Positions 34,724-46,300 of a DNA stretch of 64,000 bases are shown one piece after another. The stretch is from Adiantum capillus-veneris. Its lineage: Eukaryota > Streptophyta > Polypodiopsida > Polypodiales > Pteridaceae. How positions within the stretch are numbered: the first letter of the stretch is position 1; every line of letters begins with the position of its first letter. The stretch spans positions 134,826,420 through 134,890,419 of the forward strand of contig CM043964.1 in NCBI GenBank assembly GCA_014529385.2, written 5' to 3'. Under the pieces are notes generated by a model, which saw only the letters and a program-made list of their open reading frames with translations, ran no database searches and had not been told where the DNA came from. Both the position numbers and the translations under genes were made by a program.

Positions 34724-37700
34724 ATGGCAGCCGCAAAATCACCGGCAAAGAAGAAGATGATGACCATAAAAGATTACTTGGAAGAAGTAGAGCCGTTTGT
34801 CATCCCAGAAGGAACTCTGAAGCCAACCAGCACATGGATTCAGGAGGATTTGTTAGAGTCCAACGACTTGAAGATCTACCAAGGCGTGTTTAAAGATATT
34901 GAAGGAAATGTAATAGAGCTACTCATGCTACCTCGGGAACTCAATGAGTTTGTCAGAAGCAAGATAACAGAGTACTTGGAGAAGATAGATCTCCATAACT
35001 ATTTTGAAGCTGTGCCAGCTAGAATTGACATAAAAAGAGTATGGGAGTTTGTGACCACTATCAAAGAAGATAGAGTGGCCAGAGTTACTGATCTGCAGGG
35101 CAAGCCAGACACTGTGATTGTAATCACACAGAGAGTAGTAGCAGCAGCACTAGACCTCTCCAACAAAGGGGATAGTGTAACCAAAAGAAGAGATGAAGTC
35201 AAGGTGCACACCGAAAAGAAGAGCAACTATACCTTTGAAGACATAGCAAACCCTAAAGTGGCGGTCATGAGCCAACTTTATAACCAGTACTTCCATGTGT
35301 AAAAAGCGGCCACAAAAGTACAGAATGCCGCCGGGAGCAATTGCCACAACCTTCACCTGGGCAATGCAGAAGAGCAAGCCAAAGGTGATCAACTATGCTA
35401 CCTATATCCATGATAATCTTGTGAAGATAGGCAACAAGAACCCCACCTACATTGTGCCGGGTGAGCTGATAACGAAAGTGATTTATGGGGCATTGCACGC
35501 CAAGGGAAGATGGCCTGACCCTCCATCACAGAATGACTGGCTAAGTCTCAAGGAAGATAAAGAGGATGAACCGCCCAAAGCACCCAGAGTTGCCACAAGG
35601 TTGAAGCGCCGGTTAGAGACCGTGCAAGAGGAGCAGCCAGAGTTGAAGAAAGGAAAGAAAGAGAGTGTACAAGTGCCGATCAAAGAGACAAAATCACAGA
35701 AAGCGGCAAGATTAGAAAGATTAATGGAAAGCTTCAGAATCGAAAGAGCACTCAAGGGAGACTTGAGTGAGTTATGTAAGCAGTCCCTAGAAGCCATGTC
35801 GGGATCATTCCGAAGGGTGCACAGAGATAGGTTTGAAGATTATATCAAAAATTTTGAGATCTTGGATGCTACGACAGAAAACATCCCTAACATCCCATTT
35901 ACAGAAGAAGTGGATGAAGTACGACGAGAACTGCTAGAAGAGCAGGAAGGCCAGGAAAGAGAGCGGAAGACCAAGGCGGACCGGGACTCCAAGAAGAAGC
36001 CACCAACTCCACCGTCAAGCCCGGAGTACAGCCCACCGCCATCATCACCTCCTCGTAGCCCTCCACAAACCCAACAAAAGGAGGAGGAACAAGGAGATTT
36101 TCAGCAAGAAAAGAGCCAAGAGCAAGAGTAGCAAGAAGAAGATGAACAGCAAGATCAGAAAGAAGAAGATGAACAGAAAAAGGAAAAGATAGATCCAGAG
36201 GAAAGAAGGTTTAACACATTTTGTGATCTACTAGCTGCGGGATATTCAAGAGAAGACGCAGCCACAACAGCATTTGACTTGGCAAGCACAGGGCCCAAAG
36301 AACAGATGCAAAGCCTACGGTTAGTGGAACTAAAAGAGATGACCACTGATACAGTGGACCTGCAGCCACCCACCAATGATTGGGATGTGGTGATGAACAA
36401 GCTAACTGGGCTTAGGGAAAAATCATTGGCCACTGAAAGCGAGATTGCTAATCTCAAAACCACTGAAGTGCATATCAAATATGAAGTCAACACTCTACAC
36501 AAATAAATCCAAAAGCACATAGAGAAAGAAGCAGAGCTGCAAGCCAGTCTGCTGGCCAGGGCATTGCAAAGACGCCAAGAGATGGAACGAGAGAATCAGG
36601 CAGCATCTCAAAGACTGCAAAGAGCTAAAGAAGAATACAGAAAACTCAGCAAGACATTGACAGATGCAGAGAGGGAAAGGGACAACCTAACCCTGCAACT
36701 TGTTGAAGAATCCAAAGAAGTCGAAGCACTCAAAAATGCCAAAGAAAAGGCGGAGATTGAGAGCTTGAGGCTAGCCAGGATGAGGTAATAGAGCTTAAAG
36801 ATCAGATAAAAGTCAAAGATCAAACCATCCAACGGCTACGGACATCTCCTGCCAGAGTCAGAGCTGCTAGCTCGACTCACACCACTTCAAAGAGTCAGCT
36901 TTATGAAGAACAAATAAAAGAGCTCCAAAAAGAGTTAACCTTAGAGAGAAAGCAGAGGCTGATGATGGCCGAGGGGTCAGTGGTCATGCAAACCCGCATG
37001 GAAAAAGAGCATAAAGCAATGTAGAATGAGCTAGAAATCATAAAGAGAAAGCTCGAAGAGGCGGAAAAGATAAATGCCGATCTAAACGACCTCCTTGTGA
37101 ATATGGGAGAGCAAGCTGAAGGAGAAAAGAAGACATTTCAAAAGCAAATAGAAGAGCTGAGAGGCCAGCAGCAAACAGAAGAGCAGTGTAGCACCGGGCC
37201 AGCATCCATGGAGGGAATAGACTTAGATAATGTGGCAGATCCAGTGGACACCACCATGCAAGAGGAAATCCTTGTAGGACCCTCTCAAGAGCCACAAGAT
37301 CTGACACAAGAAGAAGAAGAGAAGCTGCAAAAGGCCTTAGAAGTGAAAATCAAAGACACAACCAGAGAAGCTTTGGAATGGGAGCAGAGGGTCTTTAAAT
37401 CAATGACTATTTAGAAGATAGATGCCAGCAACCTAAGGCGTGAATGGCTACATCCCTCTCTCCTATATCCTCTGCTGAAATATGAAGCTTCCACAATCAA
37501 CAAGTGAATCAGAGAAGAGCCAACAGTGCCACTGTACAAAGTAGACATCTCCAAGCCTGAAGGGGTAAAGTTGATAATCGACTCTCAACCCAGGTGGAGA
37601 AAGGCATGGCTAACAAAGTATCCACAATATCTAATCCATCTGGTAGAGGCACCTAAAGTCATCAGAGATAACCTAAGTTTCTGCCCACTACCAAGGATGC

Positions 37701-38179
37701 GGACGTGGAAGGCCCATGAGCTATTGCAAAGAAGCCAACCTACTTGGCTAAATTATCCGAAGTTGCCAAGCTCGAAGACGGGCAAGAGAATAAGTGAGCA
37801 ACACATGGTGAAAACCCTAACGGGTGCCATTAAATTGTTCACTAGCTCGCCTGGCCTATCTTGCATTATGATGAGAAAGATTTGCAAAACCCTTTTGGCT
37901 GTCTTCGAGACATTCAAACAAGGCCAGACGACAGACAGTATCTTCTTCTTTCAAGATGCATACATATGTGCATACGATCTGTCTGGTCAGCCTTCCAAGG
38001 AGTTGATACATGCATTGTATCAAAGGATCATGATTTTGCCATCCTATCACCTCCAGGCCTTTGAAGACGCTTTCTACACCGGCTTTTTCACAACCAGCAC
38101 TGATATATTCGGCCCTATGCTACTAGCTCAACATGCAAGATATGAGTCACTGCTCAAGATGAGAGAAAGCCTACGATGA
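34724..38179 (+). pseudogene. gypsy1 third ORF: long structural-type protein, broken
   Basis: About 1,150 codons from ATG 34724. An N-domain spans 34724 to about 35530, including VWEFVTTIKEDR and VIVITQRVVAAALDL. Then come a basic part, a Pro/Ser-rich stretch (PPTPPSSPEYSPPP, about 36000), a Lys/Glu-rich coiled coil of several hundred residues (36280-37350) and a C-domain (37526-38179) with AYDLSGQPSKELI and AFEDAFYTGFFT. No signal peptide or membrane segment, so it does not look like an envelope protein. Breaks: frameshifts near 35298 and 36772; stops at 36129 TAG, 36504 TAA, 37022 TAG, 37412 TAG and 37505 TGA. The N-domain resembles the plant transposon protein/Athila ORF-1 type in pattern; that is a weak inference. 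gypsy2 carries a clear homologue at 48108-51634. Confidence 0.8.
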
Positions 38180-38215
38180 AGAAGCAGCTCAACAGCCATG
38201 TCGGGGCGACAGAAT

Positions 38216-38229
38216 AAGGAGGGGGGGAG
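38216..38229 (+). other. gypsy1 3' polypurine tract
   Basis: AAGGAGGGGGGGAG directly before the TG of the 3' LTR, the plus-strand primer position. Confidence 0.93.
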
Positions 38230-39157
38230 TGTTAGAAGCTGGACACACCCTACGGAAAATGACTGCTCGGCGGATTATTATTTATTGTAATTATTCATTT
38301 ATTGAGAAAACCCAACATTTCACCTTTGTAAATATTGGGGTTTACAGAAGTTTCCAGGTTGTATCCCAGTTTTGATATTTAGATTGAGTAGACGGTTAAA
38401 TTGGAACATTAGGGTTTGAGATTGTAAGGTATTTATACCACTTTTTGACCTTAATGAAAAAACCTTTGTCATTTTTAAAAAGTTTGCAGTCTTTGAGTGA
38501 GCGTACTATGTACGAGAGAGAGTGAGAGCTTCATCTTGACGCTACACACGCATCGGTGGTCGAAATCGAGTGTGGAGATGTGCAGCGTGTTGCCTCCGAC
38601 GAGAGCTACGCGCCAATACCTACATTGCACGCGTACGGTCCGGTTTAGCGAGCTCCACCTAGGAGCTTGATCTGGTGATTCAGTGAGCATACGTTATCCG
38701 TTTCCGCATTTCAGCATATCCACGCGTTCGCATTAAGGAGAGCTACATATTAGGCACTTTAGATTTTGGAAACGACGACCTGCAAATTTCGGCCAGACAT
38801 CCTACGTGATTTTGCAGCAGGTGTTTTGGGTTGGGATTTTGGTTCAGAGACCTTAGGGAGAGCGACGTATTGGTGTTAGTAGGGTCTCCTTCAAGTTCTG
38901 TGGCGTTTCGAGATCGTTTGATGGGTATTCGGCTCTAGAAAGCGTTGTAGGAAATCTCCTCCTGTGCACTCCTAAAGGCTGTAGCTTAGACATTGGGTAG
39001 AGACCTCTGTAGGAATTAGTTAGGAGTCGGTCGAGTATAGGTTGACACCCTATGCTTACTTCCACGCGCTTGCGGGTCGAGCTTCGTCCTTAGCTGACAA
39101 ATCTTGTTAGGTGAGTTCTCGTTGTGCTGACGTCCGTCGCGGCCTATCCGTCCAACA
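38230..39157 (+). repeat. gypsy1 3' LTR, 928 bp
   Basis: Starts TGTTAGAAGCTGG, ends GTCCAACA, colinear with the 5' LTR without gaps, followed by the ATTAC duplication. Confidence 0.96.
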
Positions 39158-39162
39158 ATTAC
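39158..39162. repeat. target-site duplication ATTAC, right copy
   Basis: Matches 18305-18309 exactly. Confidence 0.93.
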
Positions 39163-40462
39163 AAAAGATAGACTAGAATAAGTCAATACTTTTTGAAATG
39201 ATTAAAACAACACATTGATACATATGTGCAAAGTACATGGACTTTAGTGGGCTCACTTTACGTAAAACCTAAATATCGCTTGCATTCAAGGATTATTTAT
39301 ATAATCTCTTAACAATGAAATTTTTACTTATAAAAGGGACCCTTTTCTTGTTCAGTCTATAAATCTTTTTCAAGATCATTTTTTCAATGCTATCTTATGT
39401 GTGAGAAAATAAAATAAAATAATCTCTATTATTGAACTTACATGATAGATATTTTTTAATTCTAATGACCCCCTCATTGTGGAGTTCATGTATGCAAAGT
39501 CCAACGGTTGTCTTATACATTGACAAAACATACATCTCCAATAGGTACAATTTTTACATCGGTGTCAATGTGACACAGGACATTGTAGGAGCCAACATAC
39601 GTATGAAACGGTCCACCTAGAGGCTGGTGCTCATTATTGGGCCCTGGTGAGGGACTGGCATATCTGTGGGATCCCAACAGAGAGAGTGTCGATGTGACAG
39701 AAGGTCCCGAGGTCATAGAGGCATCCCACCAGACTCATTGGGAAGGCTCACTATGTGCATGAATTAAAAAAAAGATAATTAATTAAATAAAAATTTATGG
39801 AAATGTTACACTTTTATAATTATAGAGTGAACTAATATCATGTATCCTAGTCCTACTTTGATGTGAGGTCGCCATCGCATGGTGGCTAAGTAGTTTTTGT
39901 TGTCTGTTGAAGTTCTGAGTAGTGGGAGGTTGGTTTTAGACGAAGGGTTATGCTACTATCCCAAGCTATAATTTTGGTGACGAAGTAGTATACTTCATAA
40001 TACACAATATATATATACATCCATACATACTTAACGTAAAATGATATTAAACTTGTACTATACTCATTCTTAATGAGGGTCTCAAGAAGAGACCTTGTCC
40101 ATGAGTATAAGCTTGAATGTCTTTATAGCCTCGCCCAGTAGCCTCTATCTCTTCGTCCGAGAGCTATTGATACTCTATGATATTGTTTATTGTACCATAT
40201 TTTCACTTGTAAAAGAGGACTACAAAAAAATATTTATCACCTAAGTCCTCATCTGCCTTGTCCTCCTCATCCTTGTCTTGAGGTACATAAGTTTGATCAC
40301 TCCGACTTTACAAAAATCAAAACCAAATTAGATAAATTAATAACTAAAAATGATTATTACAATATTCATTAATTATACTTACCACTTATAGAGATCCAAT
40401 TGTTGAGTCAAATTTCTCTCACAAGAGATATGATGTTTTTTAAACAACCATCACCAAGTATC

Positions 40463-40465
<3 letters not shown>

Positions 40466-40521
<56 letters not shown>

Positions 40522-40523
40522 TT
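40466..40523. repeat. (TC)n microsatellite with interruptions
   Basis: Alternating CT from 40466, broken by TTT near 40501 and 40521, read directly. Confidence 0.95.
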
Positions 40524-43451
40524 CTATACTTGACCATTTCTATAGTAGGATAGGTTAGAGTGACTTTGTCCTAAGTTAAAAATGATAAAAAAAAAGTTCC
40601 ATCTCAATTCCATTAGCTAAAACATCTCCTATACAGAACTTGCACAATTAAAAATTACTTACCTATTTATCTTTCTATGCTATGTTGCCTCTTGAACCAT
40701 AGTGTGTGGGAGTTTGTCTGGCCCAAACTTTGCGTTGTTGTCTATGGGATGAGCCTCTTGCTACTTCATCACCCTTTTCTTGCATGGCTCACTTCCACTC
40801 TACATCTTCCATATTGTTGCCACAATAGCTCCTCTTTTGATTTACAACCTGGTTGGCCACAGTGTGTTGTGTACTTGATTTTTTTTTTTTTTTTTTTGAT
40901 ATACCCCTCCAACCATTGCATCAAGAAACACTCATTGGAAGCATTCAGAAAGCAAGCATGCAAAACTTCGTTGACATAACGTGCATGATCGGGCAGTTAG
41001 TCTTTGAACTTAATCAATCAATTCTTATACATTGAGTGTATAAGAATTTGCAAGTAAAACTGGAATTGCCTATCGTGCACAACGTCAAAATCGAATCGCC
41101 ACCATACTTGATCCTATAGTAGTGCATGCGTGTATCTGGCACGGATGAATTAGTGTCCTTATCCTTTGCAATTGAAGGGACATACTAGAAAATAAGTGAC
41201 CTCGCCCCCTCACCACCACAAAAACATGTGTCCCAAAAGGAGCCACCATTGCTCCGTTTGTCACGATGCTCGCTACTTTGAGATATGAACGCCGTCGTTT
41301 ATTGTTGGAATACATTCATCAACCACTCGTGGACTATTGACGAAGCTCGGGCACAGCAAGATTAGAATGGAATCGTGTGGTTCCCTTTGATGGAAGGGGG
41401 GTGGGTCTCTATGATGGAAGATGGATGGGTTGGTAAGAAGGTGTGTGGAAGGAGGTGTTATTGGTGCGAGGCTCTGGACGTATGGAGTCCCTCCCTGAAT
41501 CCCCCACGATGTGGTCTATTGTAAAAGACCATAGGTCGGTAGTTGTTGTGGAGTATAGCGGACAAAGAAGTTCTACATCAAATGCAAGTACTCCACTCGT
41601 AAAGTGAGTGCGCGCTACAAGTCCGGATCTTCCACTAAGACAGAGGAGCCTGAGTAGATGGACAAACCTCACCATAACCGTAAGAGGTCCATGCCTACAA
41701 ATAATAGAAATATAGATACACTCAAGCTCGCTTTTAACTAACTATAGATAAACATAAATTTATTGTGTTAACTTACCGATTCAAGAGAATCCACTAGAGG
41801 CTAAGGCCATCCTCATTAGGGCAAGTTTGAGAGAAAACTCTACGCTTTTTTTGGGTGCAATGAGATGTCACTTTTTGGGCCCAACATGTAGTGTCATTTC
41901 CAAATCTCTTTGAAATGTGTTCCTTTCCCAAAAATTCTCCCGGCCAAAGCACCCATCTTCTCTTTTGGTACAAATTTCAAATTTCCCTATACTCCTTCTG
42001 TCCTTTCTCTACACCTTTCTCTGCACCATATCCAAACCATCATCGTCCCAATATCCCAGCTTTGGCCATGAATCCTACTAAGAGAGGTATCTGCCATCTT
42101 CATGTTGAATAGGGTTTGTGAAACTCTCCTTCTATCATCATTAAAATAATGAAATCAAAGGGAAATAAACACATTGATCTATGGACAAATGGTAGATTGC
42201 ATTCTATAGACCCCATCACCAAATGCAACCTACCATTTTTCAAATTCTCATCATTAATGAGATTTGTATGAGATGATATGAAAGGCCTATTAGTCTATAT
42301 ACAAAACCTTGTAGCAAAAGATGAAACACCATTTGTTTTACAACAGTCCAAGGATTCTCTTAATCATTAACTTCAAGAAAGCGAGGAGAAGGAAAAGAAC
42401 CTGTAGTCATTTCTTAATACAACTAGAAGAAAGAGGACAAGGCTTGGGCTTAGACAAATACAAAGGAAGCTAAAGAATATTGAGATTCTCAAAACGTGGA
42501 AGCTATAGCAAAACAATCAAAGCAATGAGGTAAAACTGCTTTATTTTCTAAATTGGTGTTTTGGTTTTGCAAGTCAATATCTTTGGGTGCTATATTCTTT
42601 GTAAGTTTGTGTTTACCTCAAGTCCTCAGTTTAGTCTTTGTAGGTTTTTTGTTTACCTTAGGTCCTTAGTTTAGCCAGACTGTTGACAAAGAAACCTTAA
42701 AGAGCCTTTCCACATCTATGACATATATCATGGTAGGAAGAAAGACCTCAAGTTGAACTCTTTCAACAATCTACTTTGTAACTTGAAAACTTTGCAAAGG
42801 GAAATGATTAAATTATATGATCTTCAACAACATAATTGTGAAGGATAGAAAACTTGAGAGGGTATCAATAACCCTCATGAATAGAGATGTTGATACCACA
42901 GAGGACAAAAAAACCCTAAAAATTTTAGTGTGCAGTCAGAGAAGAACATTTGGTGGCTGATTGCTTTTGAGGTCGATAGTGAGGATTTTAATGTGTTAAA
43001 TTGGGTGTTCCACTACACTACTACCCTTGTAATAAAAAAGCCTAACATGGGGGTTGGGTGTGTGCGTTTGATGGGATGCCTCTCTCCCTACCTGTAAGGT
43101 CGTTGTACATAGGGTGTGCGTGTGTGTGTTTCAAAGCTCCTGTACTCTCTAACTAAATAAAATAAAAAATCAAAGCCGACCAAGTTGGGGACTACATGGG
43201 TGTAACAAAGGAGCTGAATTCTGCTCATTGGTACAAAGTCCCAAATAGAAACTCTAAAGATCCAAACTTTTAAGCTATTTTAAATGTTCCCCTTTCAAAT
43301 GTCCACATGTGCACATTGCATGCTTGTGTACAATTGTTGAAAATATTGTGCACCTTTATATATGGCTTACATGAAAATTACAACATTTATCAACCAAAAA
43401 AACTGCCATAAAAAGTATTGGACTTCATGGGGCATGTGGTGATTGAATAAG

Positions 43452-43599
43452 ACCCCAAGATGTCATCTAGTGGAAATAATGTTCCCACGAAAGCATCTAT
43501 TAGTGGGGTGAAGGCCAAAACCTTTACCCCAAGAGATCATCTGGTGGAAATAATGTTCTTAAGAGAGCTTCTATTAGTGGAGTGAAGGCAAGGAACTTC
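43452..43599. repeat. 74-bp tandem duplication
   Basis: 43452-43525 and 43526-43599 both read ACCCCAAGA...TCATCT(A/G)GTGGAAATAATGTTC...TCTATTAGTGG(G/A)GTGAAGGC. A similar diverged pair with 64-bp spacing follows at 43659 and 43723. Confidence 0.85.
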
Positions 43600-44816
43600 T
43601 TAGGATTCCATGGAAAACTAGGTAGTAACTATGAATTATGATGTTTCTAATTTTCTTCAATACTTGCACAAGTGGTAAAAGGAATTCTCTTTTTTGTGTA
43701 GCATATTACACTCCTTGGTTGAATACTTGCATAAGTGGATAAAGAAATTCTCTTTCTTGTGTCTATGCAAAATATTATCGACAATCACACTCCTTGACCA
43801 GTCCATAAAGAAATATGGAAGCTTGTCAATTCAATCAAAATAAAGTATGGATAAGTCCCACTACTAAGTAAATATGAAGTTTTTTAAACACGCTAGACAT
43901 CGTGGAGAAGCTCAAAAAGCAAATAGCTTGCTTGAACTATTCCGTTGGTTTTACAAACAAATGTGGCACAAAACAAGATCACATGAAGCCAAATAATTAT
44001 TGGAAATTTTTGATATTGCTATAGCTATATAGAGGAGTATACAAAAAAGGAAAGATGCATATAGTAGGTCATCTCTCCACTAGAGAGCAGCAAGGAAGAA
44101 AATGGGGAATAATACAAGGAACAATTGTGGTTGCTTGCTCCAACATCATGCTTTTCTTTTTTTCCCTCCACTAAAGTAGTCTTGTTTCTTGTAACCCTAT
44201 AATAGCTTGCCGATGTCACTAGAAGAGGCAAAGATATAACTAGCCATAGTGCCATATTATGCATTGCTTGAGCCCATAAATTCTAGAACAAGTCTAAAAA
44301 CTTTGACGGCTTCTTGATTTTCAAGAAGTATGATTTTGTTCACTCCAAGTTATGAATTTTCTTCCATTCATCTTGGAGTAATGCCAATTTCTTGGCCCCT
44401 GTGCTATTTGTTAAGGTTCTTGTTTGAAAATATCATAAAAGATACAAAGTTTCCAACCTTGTGCTCCATTTTAAGGTTGATAAAGATCATTTGAAATTCT
44501 AAAATTTTATTGCTAAATTCATTCTTCAAGAAATCTCTCCAACTAGAAAGGAACATTAAATATTTCCTTGACATAAGAAAACCTTGATAGCTGCTTGACT
44601 TGGTAGAGTAGGTCCATCATCTATCATCACTTATCTCTTCAACCTCTTCAATCTCCATGCCTTCAAAACTTTTTCTTCTAGAAGCCTTTTTTTGTAAAAA
44701 GAGAAAAGAAATAAATTTTATACATTAAGACCACTCAACCATATACATCACACCATAGTCCATAACTGAATACATATGGAAGGTATCCAACTTAAGAAAT
44801 TCTATATTTAATACAT

Positions 44817-45284
44817 GTATCCTCCCTACGCAGAAACAGAATGCACGGAGAGCCATTTGTACAAATGCAAGGAGGACACAACTTGAGAAATCTTGATCAA
44901 AAAATTATACTCCATGAAGTGTTCTCCCTACGTGGTTTTAGTAGGCCCGAGCAGGCGTCTAAAAACAATCAATTTGTGTAGGGAGGGCACAAGGTCAATG
45001 AAAGATACACATCTTGCTAGTGATAGATTAATTGAAAACTGTGTCCTCCCTATGCAAAAATACGATGCACATAAAGCCACCCGTATAAATGTTTTTGTGC
45101 AAGGACACATGTTGAAAAAACTCAAAAAAGAAAAAGATTTTACTCCAAGAAGTGTCTTTCCTACGTGATTTTAGTAGGCCTAGACAAGCGTCCAAGTACA
45201 CTAAATTTGCATAGGGAAGACACAAGTTCAATGAAATTGAATTTTGTTTACACGAAAGAATTAGTTGAGTGAAAAATTGTATTT
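44817..45284. repeat. tandem duplication of a unit of about 224 bp
   Basis: 44817-45040 and 45041 to about 45284 share, in order, TCCTCCCTA.GCA, a TACTCCA.GAAGTGT box, TTTTAGTAGGCC and TCAATGAAA. About 80% alike by eye. Confidence 0.8.
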
Positions 45285-45818
45285 TTATGTACTCTAAGCA
45301 TTGTTTTGAATTGAAGGTCATGATTGAAAGTTTGGATAAAATTGAGAAGAGTACAAAAAGATGAGGTTTAGAGGAATTTTGGGGTATATATAGCATGTCA
45401 ATTATGAGCCTTGAAATTTGTGCACAACGATCAAATACATGAAAAATTGTTGTTTTTTGTCTCATAATTTATGCAAAATCAAATCTTGTTCATATATTTG
45501 TGCACTGCTATATGAAGAGGAGAGCGCACCCTAACAACCTTTTCTACTCATTTTCTTCAAATTTTTTTTGAGCACCGGCTTTTCTGCTCTAATTTATTTC
45601 TTCTATGTTACTTCATATCCTAAATACTAAATGTAATTCTACATACTCTATCATAAGCTCAAAATGTAGGGGTTTTTTGACATTGACACTTAACTACTAC
45701 AATTGCTATTATTTAGCAAAGTATGAATTTATATTACTTTCATTATCAACTTTTTTTGGATCAATTTCTTAGACTTGTGTCCACCTCGCACGAAAAGTGA
45801 GTACTTGGATTAGCTTTT

Positions 45819-45944
45819 GACTACTCAATTTTTACACAAGGAGAACACTCGCTTTTTTTAATGAACTTATAATACATGTGTCCCCCTTGTGTAAAAATTG
45901 AGTAGTCGGACTAACCTCTGACTAGTCAATTTTTGTGCAAGGAG
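45819..45944. repeat. 23-bp perfect inverted repeat with a third copy
   Basis: 45819-45841 (GACTACTCAATTTTTACACA...) pairs perfectly with 45885-45907 across a 43-nt loop. A third diverged copy in the first orientation lies at 45922-45944. The same area is a diverged tandem repeat of about 105 bp. Confidence 0.85.
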
Positions 45945-46007
45945 GACCCTATAACAAGCACAAGAAAAAGTTGAATTTATAACTCTAAAAATGGTGATTT
46001 TGACTTT

Positions 46008-46300
46008 GCTACTGCATTTTAAAGACCCAAAAGCCCTAGAATCAACTCCTAAATTGCCTGTTTTGGAAACTCGAGGCCTCCGTTTACACTAAATTCATCC
46101 AAGGAGGAAACCTCTTTTTTGGGGGACTTTTCTTGACATTTTTTCCTGTCTGGGTGTTGCCTCTCTAGTTACACTAAATTCGCTCAAGGAGGAAATCTCT
46201 TTTTTTGGCCCATTTTTTGATGTTATTTCCCCTCCCAATGTCCAAAACAAGAGTTTTAGGAGTCGATCCTAGGATTTTTGGGCCTTTTGAATGCACTGGC
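46008..46300. mobile_element. MITE-like element with imperfect terminal inverted repeats of about 55 bp
   Basis: 46008-46066 (GCTACTGCATTTTAAAGACCC...) and 46238-46300 (...GGGCCTTTTGAATGCACTGGC) are inverted repeats with about 20% mismatch. The centre holds a direct repeat (CTAAATTC.TCCAAGGAGGAAA type, about 46090 and 46170). No ORF and no clear target duplication. Confidence 0.5.

Larger units (their letters stand above)
18310..39157 (+). mobile_element. gypsy1: complete, dead Ty3/gypsy (Athila/Tat-like) LTR retrotransposon, 20.8 kb
   Basis: Both LTRs are 928 bp with TG...CA ends, flanked by the 5-bp target duplication ATTAC (18305-18309 and 39158-39162). Next to the 5' LTR is the TGGCGCCGTTGTCGGGGAC primer site typical of Athila-like elements. 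Order: leader, gag with zinc knuckles, protease, RT, RNase H, integrase, second protease-like domain, Trp/Lys tail, internal polypurine tract, palindrome-bearing non-coding stretch, third ORF, polypurine tract, 3' LTR. The RT-RNase H-integrase order places it in Ty3/gypsy. An LTR-like element (25126-26266) is inserted in the protease. All frames are broken, so it cannot move on its own. Confidence 0.95.
39163..46007. other. intergenic region between the two gypsy elements
   Basis: AT-rich, no recognisable gene. Holds a TC microsatellite, a 19-T run (40879-40897), several tandem duplications (43452-43599, 44817-45284) and a hairpin (45819-45907), listed separately. Confidence 0.5.

Noticed and set aside
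34724-38179. Third ORF as an envelope gene
   Set aside because: No signal peptide, membrane segment or cleavage-site-like region; the body is a long charged coiled coil.
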